A DNA stretch of 64,000 nucleotides from Streptomyces albidoflavus. GTDB lineage: Bacteria > Actinomycetota > Actinomycetes > Streptomycetales > Streptomycetaceae. The position numbers were made by a program, and so were the translations under genes. Every line of letters begins with the position of its first letter. Position 1 is the first letter of the stretch. Of the stretch, positions 1 through 7,586 are shown in pieces. The notes under the pieces were generated by a model. That model did not search any database. It was not told the origin of the DNA and saw nothing but the letters and a program-made list of their open reading frames with translations. The stretch spans positions 8,513 through 72,512 of the forward strand of contig NZ_JOII01000039.1 of NCBI RefSeq assembly GCF_000719955.1, read 5' to 3'.

Positions 1-554
1 TGACCGCCGTGGACGACGTCACCGGCTTCCGCTACTTCGACGGCCGTGACCTGCTCGAATTCGCCGACGGCACCGCCAACCCGGACGGCGCCGCCCTCCC
101 CGCCGCCACCCTCGTCGGCGACGAGGACCCGGCGTACGCGGGCGGCAGCTACGTCGTCGTCCAGAAGTACCTGCACGACCTCTCCGCCTGGCGCGCCCAG
201 ACCACCGGCACCCAGGAGGAGATCATCGGCCGCACCAAGTTCGACAACGTCGAGAAACCCGACGCCACCGAGGGCCAGAAGTCCCACAAGACCCTCTGCA
301 CCATCCAGGACGCCGACGGCGAACACGACATCCTCCGCGACAACATGCCCTTCGCCCACCCCGGCACCGGCGAGTACGGCACCTACTTCATCGGCTACTC
401 CCGCCACCTCTGGGTCACCGAGAAGATGCTGGAGCGCATGTTCCTGGGCGATCCGCCCCCGCTCCACGACCGCATCCTCGACTACTCGCGAGCGGTGACG
501 GGAGCGACGTTCTTCTGCCCGGCCCGCGCCTTCCTGGCGGCCCTGGGCGACTGA
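1..554 (+). CDS. DyP-type (class B-like) heme peroxidase, C-terminal part, cut by the window edge
   Basis: The reading frame is open from the first base, so the true start lies left of the window; about 184 C-terminal residues are present. DyP peroxidases use heme and H2O2 to oxidise dyes and lignin-like substrates. Visible family marks are FADGTANP, corresponding to the GxxDG catalytic-Asp motif, then SHKTL with a candidate proximal heme His, and ILRDNMPF carrying the distal Arg. The first Gly of GxxDG is Glu here, while the catalytic Asp is kept. The closing GEYGTYFIGY segment is typical of class B members. An encapsulin or Tat context cannot be judged because the N terminus is missing. Confidence 0.85.
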   Translation, partial: TAVDDVTGFRYFDGRDLLEFADGTANPDGAALPAATLVGDEDPAYAGGSYVVVQKYLHDLSAWRAQTTGTQEEIIGRTKFDNVEKPDATEGQKSHKTLCTIQDADGEHDILRDNMPFAHPGTGEYGTYFIGYSRHLWVTEKMLERMFLGDPPPLHDRILDYSRAVTGATFFCPARAFLAALGD

Positions 555-566
555 ACGTCCGCGGGC

Positions 567-911
567 TCAGCGGCCGCCGGTCCCCCGCGCGTCGAAGACG
601 GTACGGATCGCGGTGATCCGCTCCCCGTCCACCCGCAGCCAGGTCACGGTCGGCCGCCCCGGCCCGCCGCCGGCCCGCACGGTCGACCAGGTCAGCACGT
701 TCCCGCCGTCGGCCAGCCGCACCTCGACGTGGTCCCCGGAGATCATCTTCCCCATCTCCACCAGCCCCGCGACGCACTCCGCGACCCCGGACGCGGTGGC
801 CACCGGCCCCTCGAACGTCACCTCGTCCGCCAGCACCCCCCGCAGCCCGTCCGCGTCCGCCGCCGTCAACGCCGCGTGAAACCGCTCCGCGACCTGCTCC
901 GTGCTGGCCAT
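567..911 (-). CDS. SnoaL-like / NTF2-fold small protein
   Basis: The 114-residue product starts MASTEQVAERFHAAL and has the one-domain layout of the SnoaL/NTF2-like superfamily: helical start, then ITFEGP-like strands and a WLRVDGERI strand. Members are cyclases, isomerases or ligand binders, so no reaction can be assigned. The ATG at 911 is chosen because GAGGAAG lies a few bases upstream on the minus strand; longer in-frame openings lack an SD. It converges on the peroxidase gene with a 12-bp gap. A role in polyketide metabolism is possible but nothing nearby supports it. Confidence 0.6.
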   Translation of the reverse strand: MASTEQVAERFHAALTAADADGLRGVLADEVTFEGPVATASGVAECVAGLVEMGKMISGDHVEVRLADGGNVLTWSTVRAGGGPGRPTVTWLRVDGERITAIRTVFDARGTGGR

Positions 912-1107
912 GTTCTTCCTCGTCCCGCTCGCCGGTCGAAAGTCCCGAGCATGGCACGGGGGATGCGAGATGTGCCGTAATCGGCGCTGATGGTGTGTTT
1001 GTCGCGAGCCGGGAATCAACGAATTGCGAAATTAAGCAATTCGCTACATGCTGTGTGCGCTGTCTTGGGGAGGTCCCGGGCGGCCGGGGTGACGAAGGTC
1101 GAAAGGG

Positions 1108-2847
1108 GTGCGTGACAGTGCCGATTCCGCCGCGCCAGGCCGAGGTTCCGGCGTCGTGAGCCCGCTGCCTGCCCAGGTGTGGACCCGCGTGCGGTCCCTG
1201 CTGCCCACCCGCGCGGACTTCGCCGCCATGACGCGCGACCCGCGCCGCGACCTGCTCGCCGGCCTCACCGTGGCGATCGTGGCGTTGCCGCTCGCGCTCG
1301 GCTTCGGGGTCTCCTCCGGCCTGGGCGCCGAGGCGGGACTGGCCACCGCCGTCGTCGCGGGGGCGCTCGCGGCGCTGTTCGGCGGCTCCAGTCTCCAGGT
1401 CTCCGGGCCGACCGGCGCGATGACGGTGGTGCTGGTGCCGATCGTCGCCCAGTACGGCCCGGGCGGGGTGCTGACGGTCGGCCTGCTGGCCGGCGTCCTG
1501 CTGCTCGCGCTGGCCGTGCTGAAGGCCGGCCGGTACATGCGGTACGTCCCGGCGCCGGTGGTGGAGGGCTTCACCCTCGGCATCGCCTGCGTGATCGGGC
1601 TGCAACAGGTCCCGAACGCCCTCGGGGTCACCGCTCCCGAGGGCGACTCGGTCCTGATGGTGACCTGGCGCGCCGTCGAGGAGTTCGTACGCACCCCGAA
1701 CTGGACCGCGACCGGCCTCGCCCTCGGCGTGGCGGCGGTGATGCTGCTCGGCGCCCGTTGGCGGCCCGCCGTGCCTTTCTCGATCGTGGCCGTCGTCGCG
1801 GCGACGGCGGCCGCCCAGTTCTTCCACCTGGACGGGGCGGCCCCGATCGGCGCTCTGCCGTCCGGGCTCCCCGCGCCCTCGCTGGACTTCCTCGAACTGT
1901 CCGCACTGGGCTCGCTGCTCGCCCCGGCGCTGGCGGTCGCCGCGCTGGCCGCGCTGGAGTCACTGCTGTCGGCCACGGTCGCGGACGGCATGACGACGGG
2001 CCAGAAGCACGACCCCGACCGCGAACTCTTCGGGCAGGGCGTGGCCAACCTGGCCGCCCCGCTGTTCGGCGGCGTACCCGCCACCGCGGCCATCGCCCGT
2101 ACCGCCGTCAACGTCCGCAGCGGCGCCGGCTCCCGCCTGGCCGCCCTGACCCACGCGGCCGTCCTCGCGGTGATCGTCTTCGCCGCCGCCCCCCTCGTCT
2201 CCAAGATCCCGCTGGCCGCGCTCGCCGGGGTGCTGATCGCCACCGCGGTCCGCATGGTGGAGGCCGGCGCGCTGCGGGCGATGGTCCGGTCGACCCGCTC
2301 GGACGCCGTCGTCCTGGTGCTGACCGCCGTCGCCACCCTCGTCCTCGACCTCGTCCTCGCGGTGGTCATCGGCCTGGTCGTCGCGGGAGCCCTGGCCCTG
2401 AGGGCGGTCGCCGTCCAGGCCCGGATCGACCGGACCGACGCCCCCTCCGAGCCGCCGGCCGTCCACGGCGACGCGGAACACGTCCCGCCGAGCGAGCACA
2501 TCGCCACCTACCGCGTCGACGGCCCGCTGTTCTTCGCCGGCGCCCACCGGGTCCTCCTGGAGCTCTCCGAGGTCGCCAGTGTCCGCGTGGTGATCCTTCG
2601 CATGGCGCGCGTCACGACGATGGACGCCACCGGGGCCCTGGCGCTCAAGGAGGCCGTCGAGGACCTGAGCCGGCGCGGAATCGCCGTGCTGGCCTGCGGC
2701 ATCCGCCCCGCCCACCGCCGGACCCTCGCCTCGGTCGGGGCGCTGGAAGCGCTGCGGGACCGCGAGTACGCGACTGGGCCCGAGGCCCTGGCCGCCGCCC
2801 ACGCCCACCTCGGCCGCACCGGCCCTCTGCCCGCCGGTACGGCCTGA
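1108..2847 (+). CDS. SulP/SLC26-family anion permease with C-terminal STAS domain
   Basis: The 579-residue integral membrane protein should move inorganic anions such as sulfate or bicarbonate. About residues 45-430 form ten or more hydrophobic segments. The family block GGVPATAAIARTAVNVRSGA is present after the TTGQKHDPDRELFGQG loop. A STAS domain follows at about 455-560, with MARVTTMDATGALALKE as the core helix/strand. The GTG at 1108 has GAAAGG almost touching it, so an internal GTG at 1156 is an alternative start. The ArsR-type gene just downstream probably belongs to the same unit. Substrate specificity cannot be read from sequence. Confidence 0.88.
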   Translation: MRDSADSAAPGRGSGVVSPLPAQVWTRVRSLLPTRADFAAMTRDPRRDLLAGLTVAIVALPLALGFGVSSGLGAEAGLATAVVAGALAALFGGSSLQVSGPTGAMTVVLVPIVAQYGPGGVLTVGLLAGVLLLALAVLKAGRYMRYVPAPVVEGFTLGIACVIGLQQVPNALGVTAPEGDSVLMVTWRAVEEFVRTPNWTATGLALGVAAVMLLGARWRPAVPFSIVAVVAATAAAQFFHLDGAAPIGALPSGLPAPSLDFLELSALGSLLAPALAVAALAALESLLSATVADGMTTGQKHDPDRELFGQGVANLAAPLFGGVPATAAIARTAVNVRSGAGSRLAALTHAAVLAVIVFAAAPLVSKIPLAALAGVLIATAVRMVEAGALRAMVRSTRSDAVVLVLTAVATLVLDLVLAVVIGLVVAGALALRAVAVQARIDRTDAPSEPPAVHGDAEHVPPSEHIATYRVDGPLFFAGAHRVLLELSEVASVRVVILRMARVTTMDATGALALKEAVEDLSRRGIAVLACGIRPAHRRTLASVGALEALRDREYATGPEALAAAHAHLGRTGPLPAGTA

Positions 2848-2950
2848 CCCTCACCGGCCCGCCGTTGCTAACCTTGGCGATTTCCGAGCCCCAGGCCAAA
2901 AGTTCCGAGGTGGACGCGATGCACGGCCCTCGCACGAAGGCAGCCGTCCG

Positions 2951-3283
2951 GTGAGCACACCGCTGTACCAGCTGAAGGCGGAGTTCTTCAAAACCCTCGG
3001 CCACCCGGTCCGCATCCGCGTCCTGGAACTCCTCAGCCGCCGCGAACACGCCGTCTCCGAGCTCCTCTCCGACATCGGCGTCGAGCCGGCCCACCTCTCC
3101 CAACAACTGGCCGTCCTGCGCCGCGCCAACCTGGTCGTCCCCCGCCGCGAGGGCTCCGCCGTCCACTACTCCCTGACCAACCCCGACGTGGCCGAACTCC
3201 TCCGCGTGGCCCGCACCATCCTCTCCGGGGTCCTGACGGACCAGGCGGAACTGCTGGCGGGGCTACGGGCCGACGAGTCCTGA
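2951..3283 (+). CDS. ArsR/SmtB-type winged-helix transcriptional regulator
   Basis: The 110-residue product is a stand-alone winged-helix regulator. KTLGHPVRIRVLELLSRRE is the N-terminal helix, EPAHLSQQLAVLRRANLV the helix-turn-helix, and VVPRREGSAVHYSL the wing, all characteristic of ArsR repressors. No Cys pair in the recognition helix (the ELCVCDL site) is present, so it is probably not an As/Cd sensor. The GTG at 2951 follows GAAGG by about 10 nt. It lies 103 bp after the SulP gene on the same strand and most likely controls or senses something linked to that transporter; this is inference. Confidence 0.82.
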   Translation: MSTPLYQLKAEFFKTLGHPVRIRVLELLSRREHAVSELLSDIGVEPAHLSQQLAVLRRANLVVPRREGSAVHYSLTNPDVAELLRVARTILSGVLTDQAELLAGLRADES

Positions 3284-3331
3284 GGCGGCTCGCAGGAGCG
3301 CGGGGCCGGGGGCGTGCGCGGCCGGACAGAC

Positions 3332-3352
3332 CGTTCTCCAGTCCGGAGAACG
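3332..3352. terminator. Candidate hairpin after the ArsR gene
   Basis: CGTTCTCC and GGAGAACG form a perfect 8-bp stem around a 5-nt loop, 49 nt past the regulator stop. There is no U-run, so it could be a terminator or an operator dyad. Confidence 0.35.
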
Positions 3353-3390
3353 CCCCTACCCGGGCGCCGTTGAGGCGGTAGAGGCAGACA

Positions 3391-3430
3391 ACGTCGAAGG
3401 GCCCCACCTTGCGGTGGGGCCCTTCGACGT
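3391..3430 (-). terminator. Terminator of tRNA-Ser, 18-bp perfect stem
   Basis: Arms at 3391-3408 and 3413-3430 are perfectly complementary with a TTGC loop. The hairpin lies immediately 3' of the minus-strand tRNA-Ser gene. Confidence 0.75.
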
Positions 3431-3451
3431 ATTGCCCGGTGAGAGCAATGG

Positions 3452-3536
3452 CGGAGGATACGAGATTCGAACTCGTGAGGGGTTGCCCCCAACACGCTTT
3501 CCAAGCGTGCGCCCTAGGCCTCTAGGCGAATCCTCC
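3452..3536 (-). tRNA. tRNA-Ser(GGA)
   Basis: An 85-nt class II tRNA with a 7-bp acceptor (GGAGGAT/ATCCTCC), a long variable arm, T arm GAGTTCGAATC and anticodon loop TTGGAAA, giving anticodon GGA, which reads UCC/UCU. CCA is not encoded. Confidence 0.95.
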
Positions 3537-3607
3537 GCGTCAAACATTACATGACCGCGAGGAGTGCTTGCGAACTCGTATCCGGAGGCGGGATCGGGTA
3601 CCTTGTG

Positions 3608-3701
3608 CGGAGCCCCTCACGTGGCGCTATCTGACTGAACTCCCCCAGGGCCGGAAGGCAGCAAGGGTAGGTTGGCTCTGGCGGGTGCGTGGGGGGCGCT
3701 T
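3608..3701 (+). ncRNA. ffs: Signal recognition particle RNA, small bacterial (4.5S) type
   Basis: The universally conserved SRP apical signature is present: GGCCGGAAGGCAGCAAGGG around 3649-3666, a GGAA tetraloop with the asymmetric AGCA bulge that binds Ffh. The flanks GCCCCTCACG (from 3612) and CGTGGGGGGC (to 3697) pair to close the long hairpin. Ends are approximate. Its position directly before dnaX is usual in actinobacteria. Confidence 0.92.
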
Positions 3702-3730
3702 GCGTTTCCCGGTGTGTGGGTGGTCGCCAG

Positions 3731-3736
3731 TACGCT
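3731..3736 (+). promoter_or_regulatory. Candidate -10 box of dnaX (leaderless)
   Basis: TACGCT sits exactly 7 nt before the dnaX GTG, so transcription should begin at the start codon. No SD and no clear -35 element are visible. Confidence 0.5.
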
Positions 3737-3743
3737 CGTAGGT

Positions 3744-5849
3744 GTGTCGTCTCTCGCGCTGTACCGCCGTTATCGCCCGGAGTCGTTCGCCGAGGTCATC
3801 GGGCAGGAACATGTCACCGACCCGCTGCAGCAGGCGCTGCGGAACAACCGGGTCAACCACGCGTACCTGTTCAGCGGACCGCGCGGCTGCGGCAAGACCA
3901 CCAGTGCCCGGATTCTCGCGCGCTGCCTGAACTGTGAGCAGGGTCCCACCCCGGACCCCTGCGGGACCTGCCAGTCCTGCCAGGACCTGGCGCGGAACGG
4001 GCCCGGCTCGATCGACGTGATCGAGATCGACGCCGCCTCGCACGGTGGCGTGGACGATGCCCGTGACCTGCGGGAGAAGGCGTTCTTCGGGCCCGCCTCC
4101 AGCCGGTACAAGATCTACATCATCGACGAGGCGCACATGGTGACCTCGGCGGGGTTCAACGCCCTGCTGAAGGTCGTCGAGGAGCCGCCGGAGCATCTCA
4201 AGTTCATCTTCGCGACGACCGAGCCCGAGAAGGTCATCGGGACGATCCGCTCGCGTACGCACCACTACCCGTTCCGGCTGGTGCCGCCGGGGACGCTCCG
4301 CGAGTACCTGGCGGAGGTCTGCGGCAAGGAGGGCAGCCGGGTCGAGGACGGCGTGCTGCCGCTGGTCGTGCGGGCCGGGGCCGGCTCCGTGCGGGACTCG
4401 ATGTCGGTGATGGACCAGCTGCTGGCCGGCGCGGGCGAGGACGGCGTGACGTACGCCATGGCCACCGCGCTGCTCGGCTACACGGACGGCTCGCTGCTCG
4501 ACTCCGTGGTGGACGCCTTCGCCGCCGGGGACGGCGCCGCCGCCTTCGAGGTGGTCGACCGCGTCGTCGAGGGTGGCAACGACCCGCGCCGCTTCGTCGC
4601 CGACCTGCTGGAGCGGCTGCGCGACCTGGTGATCCTCGCCGCCGTTCCGGACGCCGCCGAGAAGGGCCTCATCGACGCCCCCGCCGACCTGGTCGAGCGG
4701 ATGCAGGCCCAGGCCTCGGTCTTCGGCGCCGCCGAACTGAGCCGCGCCGCCGACCTGGTCAACGAGGGGCTGACCGAGATGCGCGGCGCCACCTCCCCCC
4801 GCCTCCAGCTGGAGCTGATCTGCGCGCGGGTCCTGCTCCCCGCCGCCTACGACGACGAGCGCTCCACCCTCGCCCGCCTGGAGCGGCTGGAGCGCAGCGG
4901 ACCCCCGGCGCAGGCCGCCGCCCCCCTCGCCCCCCAGGCGTACGCCCCCGCGCAGCCGCAGGTCCCGCAGGCGCCCCCGGCTCCTGCCCCTACTCCCGCA
5001 CCCCAGCAGAGCGCCCCGCCCGCCGCCGCGCCCGACGCGCCCCCCGCCGACGCGGCCCCGGCCCGCCCGGGCGCGTGGCCCGGTTCGGCGCCGCCCGGCT
5101 CCGGCGCGCCCGCGCCCGCCGCGCGCCGGCCAGGCGGCTGGCCGACGGCCGGTGCCGGCGGCGGCCCCGCGCCGCAGCAGGCCGAGCCGCAGGGGCCGGG
5201 CCGCCCGCAGGGGCAGCCCCAGCCGCAGGCGGCCCCGGCCACGCCCCCGCCGGGTGCGGTCGACGCCCGTGCCCTGTGGCCGAACGTCCTGGAGGCGGTC
5301 AAGAACCGCCGCCGCTTCACCTGGATCCTGCTCAGCCAGAACGCCCACGTCGCCGGGTTCGACGGCACCACGCTCCAGCTCGGCTTCCTCAACGCCGGCG
5401 CCCGGGACAACTTCGCGAGCAGCGGCAGCGAGGACGTACTGAAGCAGGCGCTCGGCGAGGAGTTCCAGGTCAACTGGAAGATCGAGACGGTCATCGACGC
5501 CTCGGGCGGCCAGGGTCCCGCCACCCCGCCCGGCGGTGGCGGCGGAGGCGGCTGGGGCCAGGCCCCGGCCCAGCCGCGCCCGGCGGCGCCCGCCCCGGCG
5601 CCCGCGCCCGCCCCGCCGCAGCCCGGCCCGGCGGCGCCTCCGGCCCCGGCGCCCGCCCCGCAGGGGCCGCCGGCTCCGCAGCGCGAGCAGCGGCCCCCGG
5701 CCCCCGAACCGCCGAGACGCACGACCTCCATCGAGGACGACATCCCCGAGGAGGACGACCCGGACCTCGACGAGTCGGCGCTCTCCGGCCACGACCTGAT
5801 CATGCGCGAGCTGGGCGCCACGGTGGTGGAGGAATATACGAACGAGTAG
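3744..5849 (+). CDS. dnaX: DNA polymerase III subunits gamma/tau
   Basis: Clamp-loader ATPase of 701 residues that assembles on the replication fork. The N terminus SSLALYRRYRPESF is the family start. Walker A GPRGCGKT is at 45-52, a Cys4-type zinc module at about 61-79 (CLNC...CGTCQSC), and Walker B IIDEAH at 126-131. After about residue 370 comes a long Pro/Ala-rich linker, then a tau-like domain (VLEAVKNRRRFTWILLSQNA). Longer in-frame starts near 3672 would run through the SRP RNA, so GTG 3744 is chosen. No SD precedes it. No A-rich slippery site for gamma production was noticed. Confidence 0.95.
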   Translation: MSSLALYRRYRPESFAEVIGQEHVTDPLQQALRNNRVNHAYLFSGPRGCGKTTSARILARCLNCEQGPTPDPCGTCQSCQDLARNGPGSIDVIEIDAASHGGVDDARDLREKAFFGPASSRYKIYIIDEAHMVTSAGFNALLKVVEEPPEHLKFIFATTEPEKVIGTIRSRTHHYPFRLVPPGTLREYLAEVCGKEGSRVEDGVLPLVVRAGAGSVRDSMSVMDQLLAGAGEDGVTYAMATALLGYTDGSLLDSVVDAFAAGDGAAAFEVVDRVVEGGNDPRRFVADLLERLRDLVILAAVPDAAEKGLIDAPADLVERMQAQASVFGAAELSRAADLVNEGLTEMRGATSPRLQLELICARVLLPAAYDDERSTLARLERLERSGPPAQAAAPLAPQAYAPAQPQVPQAPPAPAPTPAPQQSAPPAAAPDAPPADAAPARPGAWPGSAPPGSGAPAPAARRPGGWPTAGAGGGPAPQQAEPQGPGRPQGQPQPQAAPATPPPGAVDARALWPNVLEAVKNRRRFTWILLSQNAHVAGFDGTTLQLGFLNAGARDNFASSGSEDVLKQALGEEFQVNWKIETVIDASGGQGPATPPGGGGGGGWGQAPAQPRPAAPAPAPAPAPPQPGPAAPPAPAPAPQGPPAPQREQRPPAPEPPRRTTSIEDDIPEEDDPDLDESALSGHDLIMRELGATVVEEYTNE

Positions 5850-5896
5850 CGGGCCGCTTCTCGGCAGCCCGTACAGGGGGCGTCGCCCGGCCCCGC

Positions 5897-5902
5897 TAGG
5901 CT
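5897..5902 (+). promoter_or_regulatory. Candidate -10 box of purD (leaderless)
   Basis: TAGGCT lies 7 nt before the purD GTG, with no SD between. This gives purD its own transcript although it is only 60 bp after dnaX. Confidence 0.5.
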
Positions 5903-5909
5903 GAAGCCT

Positions 5910-7184
5910 GTGAAGGTCCTTGTCATTGGCTCCGGCGCCCGCGAACACGCCCTGTGCCGCTCCCTGTCCCTCGACCCCGACGTCACCGCGCTGTACTGCG
6001 CGCCCGGCAACGCAGGCATCGCCGAGGTGGCCGAGCTGCACCCGGTCGACGCGCTCGACGGCGCGGCCGTCGCCCGCCTCGCCACCGGCCTCGGCGCCGA
6101 CCTGGTCGTGGTCGGCCCGGAGGCGCCGCTCGTCGCGGGCGTCGCCGACGCGGTCCGCGTGGCCGGGATCGACTGCTTCGGCCCGTCCGCCGAGGCCGCC
6201 CGGCTGGAGGGGTCCAAGGCGTTCGCCAAGGACGTCATGGCCGGCGCCGGGGTGCCGACCGCCCGCAGCTACGTCTGCACCACCGCCGCCGAGATCGACA
6301 CCGCCCTCGACGCCTTCGGCGCGCCCTACGTCGTCAAGGACGACGGGCTCGCGGCGGGCAAGGGCGTCGTCGTCACCGAGGACGTGGACGAGGCGCGCGA
6401 GCACGCGCTGAACTGCGTCTCGGCCGGGGGCGGACGCGTGGTCGTCGAGGAGTTCCTCGACGGCCCGGAGGTCTCCCTCTTCGCCGTCACCGACGGCCGC
6501 ACCGTCGTCCCGCTCCAGCCCGCGCAGGACTTCAAGCGCGCGCTCGACGGCGACCAGGGGCCCAACACGGGCGGCATGGGCGCCTATTCGCCGCTGCCGT
6601 GGGCCGACCCCAAGCTGGTCGACGAGGTCCTGGAGACCGTCCTCCAGCCGACCGTGGACGAGCTGCGCCGCCGCGGCACCCCCTTCTCCGGGCTGCTCTA
6701 CGCGGGGCTCGCGATCACCTCGCGCGGTATCCGCGTCATCGAGTTCAACGCCCGCTTCGGCGACCCCGAGACCCAGGTGGTCCTGGCCCGCCTGCGGACC
6801 CCGCTCGCCGGGGTGCTGCGCGCCGCCGCCGACGGCACCCTCGCCGCGCTCCCGCCGCTGCGCTGGAGCGAGGAGGCCGCGGTCACCGTGGTCGTCGCCT
6901 CGCACAACTACCCGGGTACGCCGCGCACCGGCGACCCGGTCGAGGGGCTGGCCGAGGTCGCGGAACTGGACGCTCCGGCGGCGTACGTCCTGCACGCCGG
7001 TACGCGCCAGGACGGCGACGCCGTCCTCAGCGCGGGCGGCCGGGTCCTCTCGGTGACCGCCACCGGGGCCGACCTGACCGAGGCGCGGGACCGTGCGTAC
7101 ACGGCCGTGGCGCGCATCCGGCTCGACGGCTCCCAGCACCGTTCCGACATCGCGGCCCGCGTCGCCGTGGAGGAGCGCGGCTGA
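5910..7184 (+). CDS. purD: Phosphoribosylamine-glycine ligase (GAR synthetase)
   Basis: The 424-residue ATP-grasp enzyme makes GAR from phosphoribosylamine, glycine and ATP, step 2 of purine synthesis. It opens with MKVLVIGSGAREHAL, the N-domain nucleotide-like fold. DDGLAAGKGVVV is the ATP-grasp glycine-rich loop, GPNTGGMGAYSP the family signature, and FNARFGDPETQVVL carries the metal-binding Glu/Asn. Length is normal. It is monocistronic by appearance: dnaX ends 60 bp upstream and the next gene begins 402 bp downstream. Confidence 0.96.
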   Translation: MKVLVIGSGAREHALCRSLSLDPDVTALYCAPGNAGIAEVAELHPVDALDGAAVARLATGLGADLVVVGPEAPLVAGVADAVRVAGIDCFGPSAEAARLEGSKAFAKDVMAGAGVPTARSYVCTTAAEIDTALDAFGAPYVVKDDGLAAGKGVVVTEDVDEAREHALNCVSAGGGRVVVEEFLDGPEVSLFAVTDGRTVVPLQPAQDFKRALDGDQGPNTGGMGAYSPLPWADPKLVDEVLETVLQPTVDELRRRGTPFSGLLYAGLAITSRGIRVIEFNARFGDPETQVVLARLRTPLAGVLRAAADGTLAALPPLRWSEEAAVTVVVASHNYPGTPRTGDPVEGLAEVAELDAPAAYVLHAGTRQDGDAVLSAGGRVLSVTATGADLTEARDRAYTAVARIRLDGSQHRSDIAARVAVEERG

Positions 7185-7586
7185 CCGCTCCGGGCGTACG
7201 CCCCGCGCCGCGGGTACGCCGTTCTTCGCGTCCCCCGTTCACCGGCCTTCGGCCGTGGGCGGGGGACGCGGCGTTTCCGGGCGTGCGGGGGCGCCGGCAG
7301 GGGGCGCGTGAGGATCGCAGAGGCGCGCGTGCCACGGGCGAGCTCTGCCCAAAGGCATTCCATCGAGTGACCGATCCGCCATCCGGCTGACGCTCCGCCC
7401 ACCCCCAACTAGGGTGCCGCGCAAGCGCTCTGCGGCCCGTGGACCGGGGTGTGCGGCACTTGGCCCACCGGCATTGCGATGTCGGAGCCGGGTGCCACAG
7501 TGGGGGAATGAGCAACGCCGTCGAAGCGCGTCGGCACCGGCTGGGACAGCGGGCGCCGGGCGGGCGATAAAGGGGTGTGACCGGTC
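7185..7586. other. Intergenic region between purD and the M48-like gene
   Basis: No convincing gene. A 20-codon open frame (7508-7570) starts with ATG right behind GGGGGA and ends just before the AAAGGGG that serves the next gene; it could be a leader peptide, but there is no homology to support it. A T-poor GC-rich stretch with small dyads fills the rest. Confidence 0.4.

Noticed and set aside
3672..3743. Upstream start for dnaX giving 24 extra residues
   Set aside because: It would translate the 3' half of the SRP RNA; GTG 3744 gives the family N terminus.
7508..7570. 20-codon open frame as a leader-peptide gene
   Set aside because: It has a start and a G-rich stretch too close to act as an SD, but nothing shows translation or regulation; left as a remark.
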